Origin: Methylobacterium brachythecii | Lineage (GTDB): Bacteria; Pseudomonadota; Alphaproteobacteria; Rhizobiales; Beijerinckiaceae | Assembly: GCF_014196345.1 (NCBI RefSeq) | Contig: NZ_JACIDN010000004.1 | Location: 124,001-188,000 of the forward strand | DNA length: 64,000 nt | Direction: 5' to 3' | Part shown: positions 60,724-64,000 of the stretch, piece after piece | Position numbering within the stretch: the stretch's first letter is position 1 | How the letters are laid out: each line of letters opens with the position of its first letter | The notes under the pieces: model-generated | What the model saw: the letters and a program-made list of their open reading frames with translations, nothing else | Database searches by the model: none | Told to the model about the DNA's origin: nothing | Program-made: the position numbers and the translations under genes

Positions 60724-61584
60724 ATGTCCGCCAGCCTTGCGCCGAACCTCAACCGGGGATCGAACGCCGTCGCGGGCGTCGTCGATCCGTGGTGGACGCG
60801 CGTGCGGGACGAGGCGGAGGCCGTCGTGCGGGACGAGCCGCAGCTCGCTTCGTTCTTCGTCGCGACGATCCTCAACCATCCGAGCCTCGAAGCCGCCGTC
60901 GCCCATCGCGTGGCCGCGCGCCTCGGCCATGCTTCGCTTCCGGCCGAACTCGTCGCCCACGGTTTTCGCGAGGCTTTCGAGGCCGATCCGGAGCTCGGTG
61001 GTAGCATCCGCGCCGACATCGCCGCGGTGATGGACCGCGATCCGGCGACCACGCGGGCGCTGGAGCCGGTGCTCTACTTCAAGGGCTTCCACGCCATCCA
61101 GGCCCATCGCCTCGCGCATTGGTACTGGAACCAGGGCCGACGCGACCTCGCGCTCTACCTGCAGAGCCGATCTTCCGAAGTCTTCCAGACCGACATCCAT
61201 CCGGCGGCCCGCATCGGGCGCGGGGTGTTCTTCGACCATGCCACGGGCATCGTCATCGGCTCGACGGCGGTGATCGAGGACGATGTCTCGATCCTGCACG
61301 CGGTGACGCTCGGCGGCACTGGCAAGCAGGGCGGTGACCGCCATCCCAAGATCCGCCGCGGCGTGATGATCGGGGCTGGCGCCAAGATCCTGGGCAACAT
61401 CGAGGTCGGAGCCTGCGCCCGCGTGGCCGCGGGCTCCGTGGTGCTGCGGCCGGTCCCGCCCCATACAACCGTCGTCGGCGTGCCCGCCCGCGTCGTCGGC
61501 ACCGCCGGCTGCGCCGAGCCGGCACGCTCCATGGACCAGCTCTTGGCGATGACCGACTATATCGACATCGCCGGCGGCATCTGA
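60724..61584 (+). CDS. cysE: Serine O-acetyltransferase
   Basis: 286 residues, ATG at 60724 after GAGGAGGAA. N-terminal helical SATase region: WWTRVRDEAEAVVRDEPQLA and NHPSLEAAVAHRVAARLG. The left-handed beta-helix has DIHPAARIGRGVFFDHATGI, then VIGSTAVIEDDVSILHAVTL and GGTGKQGGDRHPKIRRGVMI, with the catalytic His/Asp site and the hexapeptide repeats. It makes O-acetylserine for cysteine synthesis. Confidence 0.95.
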   Translation: MSASLAPNLNRGSNAVAGVVDPWWTRVRDEAEAVVRDEPQLASFFVATILNHPSLEAAVAHRVAARLGHASLPAELVAHGFREAFEADPELGGSIRADIAAVMDRDPATTRALEPVLYFKGFHAIQAHRLAHWYWNQGRRDLALYLQSRSSEVFQTDIHPAARIGRGVFFDHATGIVIGSTAVIEDDVSILHAVTLGGTGKQGGDRHPKIRRGVMIGAGAKILGNIEVGACARVAAGSVVLRPVPPHTTVVGVPARVVGTAGCAEPARSMDQLLAMTDYIDIAGGI

Positions 61585-61731
61585 CGCCGGTCTTGCGATC
61601 CGGCGCGGGGGCCTCTAGCTCTCCGCCCAATCCCGCCCTCGCCATCGGGTCCGTCCGACCGCCTTCCCCGGCGGCCGTGACGGTCGGCCGGTGCGGAGGT
61701 GAGGCGCATTCCAACCCGAAAGGCCAGTTCC

Positions 61732-61947
61732 TTGAACAAGACCGAAGCCGCCACGCTCCAGGGCTACCTGCGCCGCAAGTTCGCCAACGCGAACATCAAG
61801 GTCGTCGCCATGAAGACCGGCGATACCGCGGAGGTCTTCATCGGTGAGGAGTCGATCGGCGTGATCGCCGACGACAAGGAAGACGGCGACGATTCCTACA
61901 CCTTCCGGATGGCGATCCTCGACATCGACCTCGAAGAAGACGCCTGA
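61732..61947 (+). CDS. DUF3126 family protein
   Basis: 71 residues from a TTG at 61732 (reads NKTEAATLQGYLRRKFANAN); the frame is open further upstream but family length points to this start. The family pattern continues with DTAEVFIGEESIGVIADDKE and DSYTFRMAILDIDLEED. DUF3126 proteins are small acidic proteins of Alphaproteobacteria with unknown function. Confidence 0.82.
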   Translation: MNKTEAATLQGYLRRKFANANIKVVAMKTGDTAEVFIGEESIGVIADDKEDGDDSYTFRMAILDIDLEEDA

Positions 61948-62066
61948 CTGAGGGGCCTTCGTCCACAGCCCTTCCGGCCGGCATTTACCGTCCGGGAGGG
62001 TAATGCTTAACAGATCGTAAATCGTTGGTCAGAGTGCCTGTCTCTTCTTGTTGGAGATGGTGCGTC

Positions 62067-62396
62067 ATGACCGTCAGCCCCGCTGCCGCCGAATCCCTAC
62101 AGACCCTCATCGTAGGCCTCGCGCTGGCCGGGCTACTGGCGAGCGCATTCGAGCTGTTCACCGATCGCAAGGCGAGCTTCAAGCTGCTGGAAGCGGGCGG
62201 CGTCTCGGCGTTGGCGGCGGTGCCGATGCTGGCCTTCACGGCGCCGTTCATCATCCTGCGCAACACCCTGCGCGGACGCCGCCTGGAGCACCGGCCGATC
62301 CCCTTCGTGATGATCGCGACCATGGTCGCCTGCGGCTGGAGCCTGCTCTCGGGCCGCGTCGCCGTCGATCTCGCCAGCCTCATGGTCGGCGGCTGA
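62067..62396 (+). CDS. Small membrane protein of unknown function
   Basis: 109 residues from the ATG at 62067. Three hydrophobic segments are seen, about 12-31, 45-64 and 80-102, with a basic loop (ILRNTLRGRRLEHRPIPF). The first helix is preceded by a Ser-rich tail. Such proteins are common in Rhizobiales. It converges on the BTLCP gene (16 bases between). Confidence 0.65.
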   Translation: MTVSPAAAESLQTLIVGLALAGLLASAFELFTDRKASFKLLEAGGVSALAAVPMLAFTAPFIILRNTLRGRRLEHRPIPFVMIATMVACGWSLLSGRVAVDLASLMVGG

Positions 62397-62412
62397 GACG
62401 GGTCGGGCAGGA

Positions 62413-63093
62413 TCAGCGGTTCGCCGTCGTGGCCGGCGACGTGCCATTGTTGAGCGAGACCCAGGCCTGTCCGTCCTGGCCCTCGCGCTTGACGAAGCTG
62501 TAGCCGGTGCGCTGCCAGGGCAACACGGCGTTGGTCTTGTTGTCGAGGATCAGGTCGCCGCGGTCGGTGCGCACCATCAGCACCGCATGCCCCTCGCCGA
62601 TCTCGTCGATCACCACCGTCATGCGCAGGACCCGGCGGGGCAGGTGACGCTGCACCAGCATGCGGCGCTTGAGCAGCTGGATGTCCTCGCAATCGCCGAA
62701 GCCGTCATCTGGATAGTCCCAGCGGTCGACGACGCCCCAATGGGCCATGTCGGTCACCGGCTTGATGCGCTGGTTCACGCGGCGGTTGATGCTGGAGAGC
62801 AGGCGCCAGACCGAGGGGGTCAGGGCGATCTGCGTCGGTTCCGACAGGTCCACGGTGCACTCGCTCGGCATGCGGGCGCAGAAATCGTTCCAGGCGGCGA
62901 CGGGCCGGGCCGGCTGGCCGTACTCGACGGGCGTGCCGATCTCGGGAAGGCGGACAGAGGGACGGGCTTGCGAGGCGGCCCCGCCGAGCAGCAGCGTCGC
63001 GCCGACGATCGAGAGGTGGGCCATCTGGCGCAGGTGGCGGCGCGCCGAGACGCGGACGACCGCAGACCCGCCGTCCCAAACCGCGTACCGCAT
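62413..63093 (-). CDS. BTLCP transglutaminase-like cysteine peptidase, first of a tandem pair
   Basis: 226 residues from the ATG at 63093; a shorter start at 63024 is possible. An N-terminal hydrophobic segment (SIVGATLLLGGAASQA) implies export. The catalytic block is GFGDCEDIQLLKRRMLVQRH, with the Cys, and the His is in EIGEGHAVLMV, followed by GDLILDN (Asp). WNDFCARMPSECTVDLSEPT supplies two further cysteines. This family is common in Rhizobiales, some members acting in adhesion or proteolysis. Its paralogue lies directly upstream. Confidence 0.85.
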   Translation of the reverse strand: MRYAVWDGGSAVVRVSARRHLRQMAHLSIVGATLLLGGAASQARPSVRLPEIGTPVEYGQPARPVAAWNDFCARMPSECTVDLSEPTQIALTPSVWRLLSSINRRVNQRIKPVTDMAHWGVVDRWDYPDDGFGDCEDIQLLKRRMLVQRHLPRRVLRMTVVIDEIGEGHAVLMVRTDRGDLILDNKTNAVLPWQRTGYSFVKREGQDGQAWVSLNNGTSPATTANR

Positions 63094-63249
63094 GACCTCG
63101 AAGCCTTGCCGCAATGACCCAACGGCGAAGCTCGCATGGGCGAGGCCCAGGCTCAACAGCAAAGTTAAGCGTAAGTAAATCGATCGCGGGATTTCGCGTC
63201 CCGGATCGAGACGTCGCCAGCCCGGCTTGCAGCCGGGCCACACGAGTCC

Positions 63250-63891
63250 TCAGCGGTTGGCGGTGACCATCGGGGAGGTGGCGCCCCCGAGGGACACCCA
63301 GGCCACCGCATCCTGACTCTCGCGCTTGATGTAGGTGTAGCCGGTCTCGTACCAGGCCATGACGGTGCTGGTCTTGTTGTCGAGGGCGAAGTCGCCGCGA
63401 TCGGTGATCAGGGTGAGCACCGCATGGCCCTCGCCCTTCTCGTCGATGACCACGGTCATCCGCATTGCCCGGCGCGGCAGGCCGGCCTCGGCGAGCAGGC
63501 GCCGCTTGAGCAACTGGTAGTCCTCGCAATCGCCCACGCCGTCCTCGGCGAGATCCCAACGGTCCGGCACGCCCCAATGCTCCTGGTCGGTCCGCGCCTG
63601 GATGCGGTCGTTCACGCGGCGGTTGACGGAGGTGACGAGGGACCAGACCGACGGGGTCAGGGTGATGCGGGTGGGCTCGTTCGTGTCGACGGCGCATTCG
63701 GCCGCGTAGGACTTGCAGAACTCGGTCCAGGCCAGGATCGGACGGGCGGTGCCGACGGGCGTGGCGCCTGCGGAGGCCCGGGGCAGGGCGCCGCCGGCCT
63801 GCTCGCGGGCCGTTGCCTGCGTGGCGCCGACGAGGAGCGTGAGGCCCAGAGCGAGCCCCGTGATCCCTGCCTTGATTCCAGCGCTGCGCAT
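63250..63891 (-). CDS. BTLCP transglutaminase-like cysteine peptidase, second of a tandem pair
   Basis: 213 residues from the ATG at 63891, which lies 9 bases from AAGGG; an ATG at 63900 is too near it. The signal peptide is about 1-29 (SAGIKAGITGLALGLTLLVG, then ATQA). The same core occurs as in the neighbour: WTEFCKSYAAECAVDTNEPT, GVGDCEDYQLLKRRLL with the catalytic Cys, KGEGHAVLTL (His) and GDFALDN (Asp). The two proteins are clearly paralogous along the whole length, so they arose by local duplication. Confidence 0.88.
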   Translation of the reverse strand: MRSAGIKAGITGLALGLTLLVGATQATAREQAGGALPRASAGATPVGTARPILAWTEFCKSYAAECAVDTNEPTRITLTPSVWSLVTSVNRRVNDRIQARTDQEHWGVPDRWDLAEDGVGDCEDYQLLKRRLLAEAGLPRRAMRMTVVIDEKGEGHAVLTLITDRGDFALDNKTSTVMAWYETGYTYIKRESQDAVAWVSLGGATSPMVTANR

Positions 63892-64000
63892 CGCGGCCAT
63901 CCCTTTGAACGAGGGCCATCGTGCAGCCGCATCTGCTCCGGGGCGCTGAAGCGAATACGCGCAATTTTACGCAATTCCCGACGGCCCGTGCCGACCACGA

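Noticed and set aside
60458..61004. Short plus-strand frames around the cysE start
   Set aside because: They overlap the BzdR-like gene end or cysE in another frame and are Arg/Pro-rich shadows.

Overview
The window is GC-rich, densely coded DNA that looks like the chromosome of an alphaproteobacterium, most likely a Methylobacterium/Methylorubrum relative (Hyphomicrobiales). This rests on IalB-family and MucR/Ros-family proteins, BTLCP transglutaminase-like cysteine peptidases, a NadQ/NrtR-type NAD regulator, a BzdR-like HTH-shikimate-kinase fusion, a DUF3126 protein and a malyl-CoA-lyase-like CitE protein. The genus is inferred from gene content; no 16S or marker search was possible.

Layout. 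1-12 kb: the end of mfd, a degenerate response-regulator-like protein, an AMP-ligase-like protein with no C-terminal subdomain, an IalB-like secreted protein, hspQ, a malyl-CoA-lyase-like gene, a secreted internally duplicated protein, a patatin, a UbiH-type monooxygenase, a quinone reductase and pncA. 12-18 kb: rimO, a tight pabB-pabA-pabC-doxX operon and mazG. 18.3-20.9 kb: an accessory-looking island with an AT-rich stretch, seven iteron-like direct repeats spaced mostly by helical turns, a plasmid-type RepA initiator, paired GGAATATTCC palindromes and a winged-helix gene. 21-27 kb: a LOV-domain blue-light histidine kinase with its overlapping response regulator, small membrane and secreted proteins, an OprB-type porin and a ParDE toxin-antitoxin pair with a perfect 8-3-8 palindrome upstream. 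27.5-38.5 kb: an acyl-CoA synthetase, a three-gene glycosyltransferase cassette (GT39, GT2, LABNT protein), an FMN-binding oxidase, a cystathionine beta-lyase, a periplasmic catalase-like protein, rarD and a P1-type self-processing peptidase.

38.5-50.4 kb: small hypotheticals, an SGNH hydrolase, a DUF5872 protein, argC, a zinc-ligand-poor MucR homologue, a NadQ-like regulator divergent from thiE-thiD, an XRE-cupin regulator, an SDR, a ClC channel and a class II photolyase. 50.4-64 kb: an intergenic region ending in an orphan plus-strand terminator (possible sRNA), orphan TRAP and ABC binding proteins, a phosphatase, a Wza-like exporter, a membrane alpha/beta hydrolase, gluconokinase, a HAD phosphatase, a lytic transglycosylase, the BzdR-like fusion, cysE and two tandem BTLCP peptidases.

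The strongest unusual signal is the RepA/iteron island at 18.3-20.9 kb. It has the architecture of a theta-replicating plasmid origin but sits between ordinary chromosomal genes, with no partition or mobilization gene visible. It may be an integrated or relict plasmid, or a domesticated iteron-controlled locus. No rRNA, tRNA, CRISPR array or insertion sequence was recognised.
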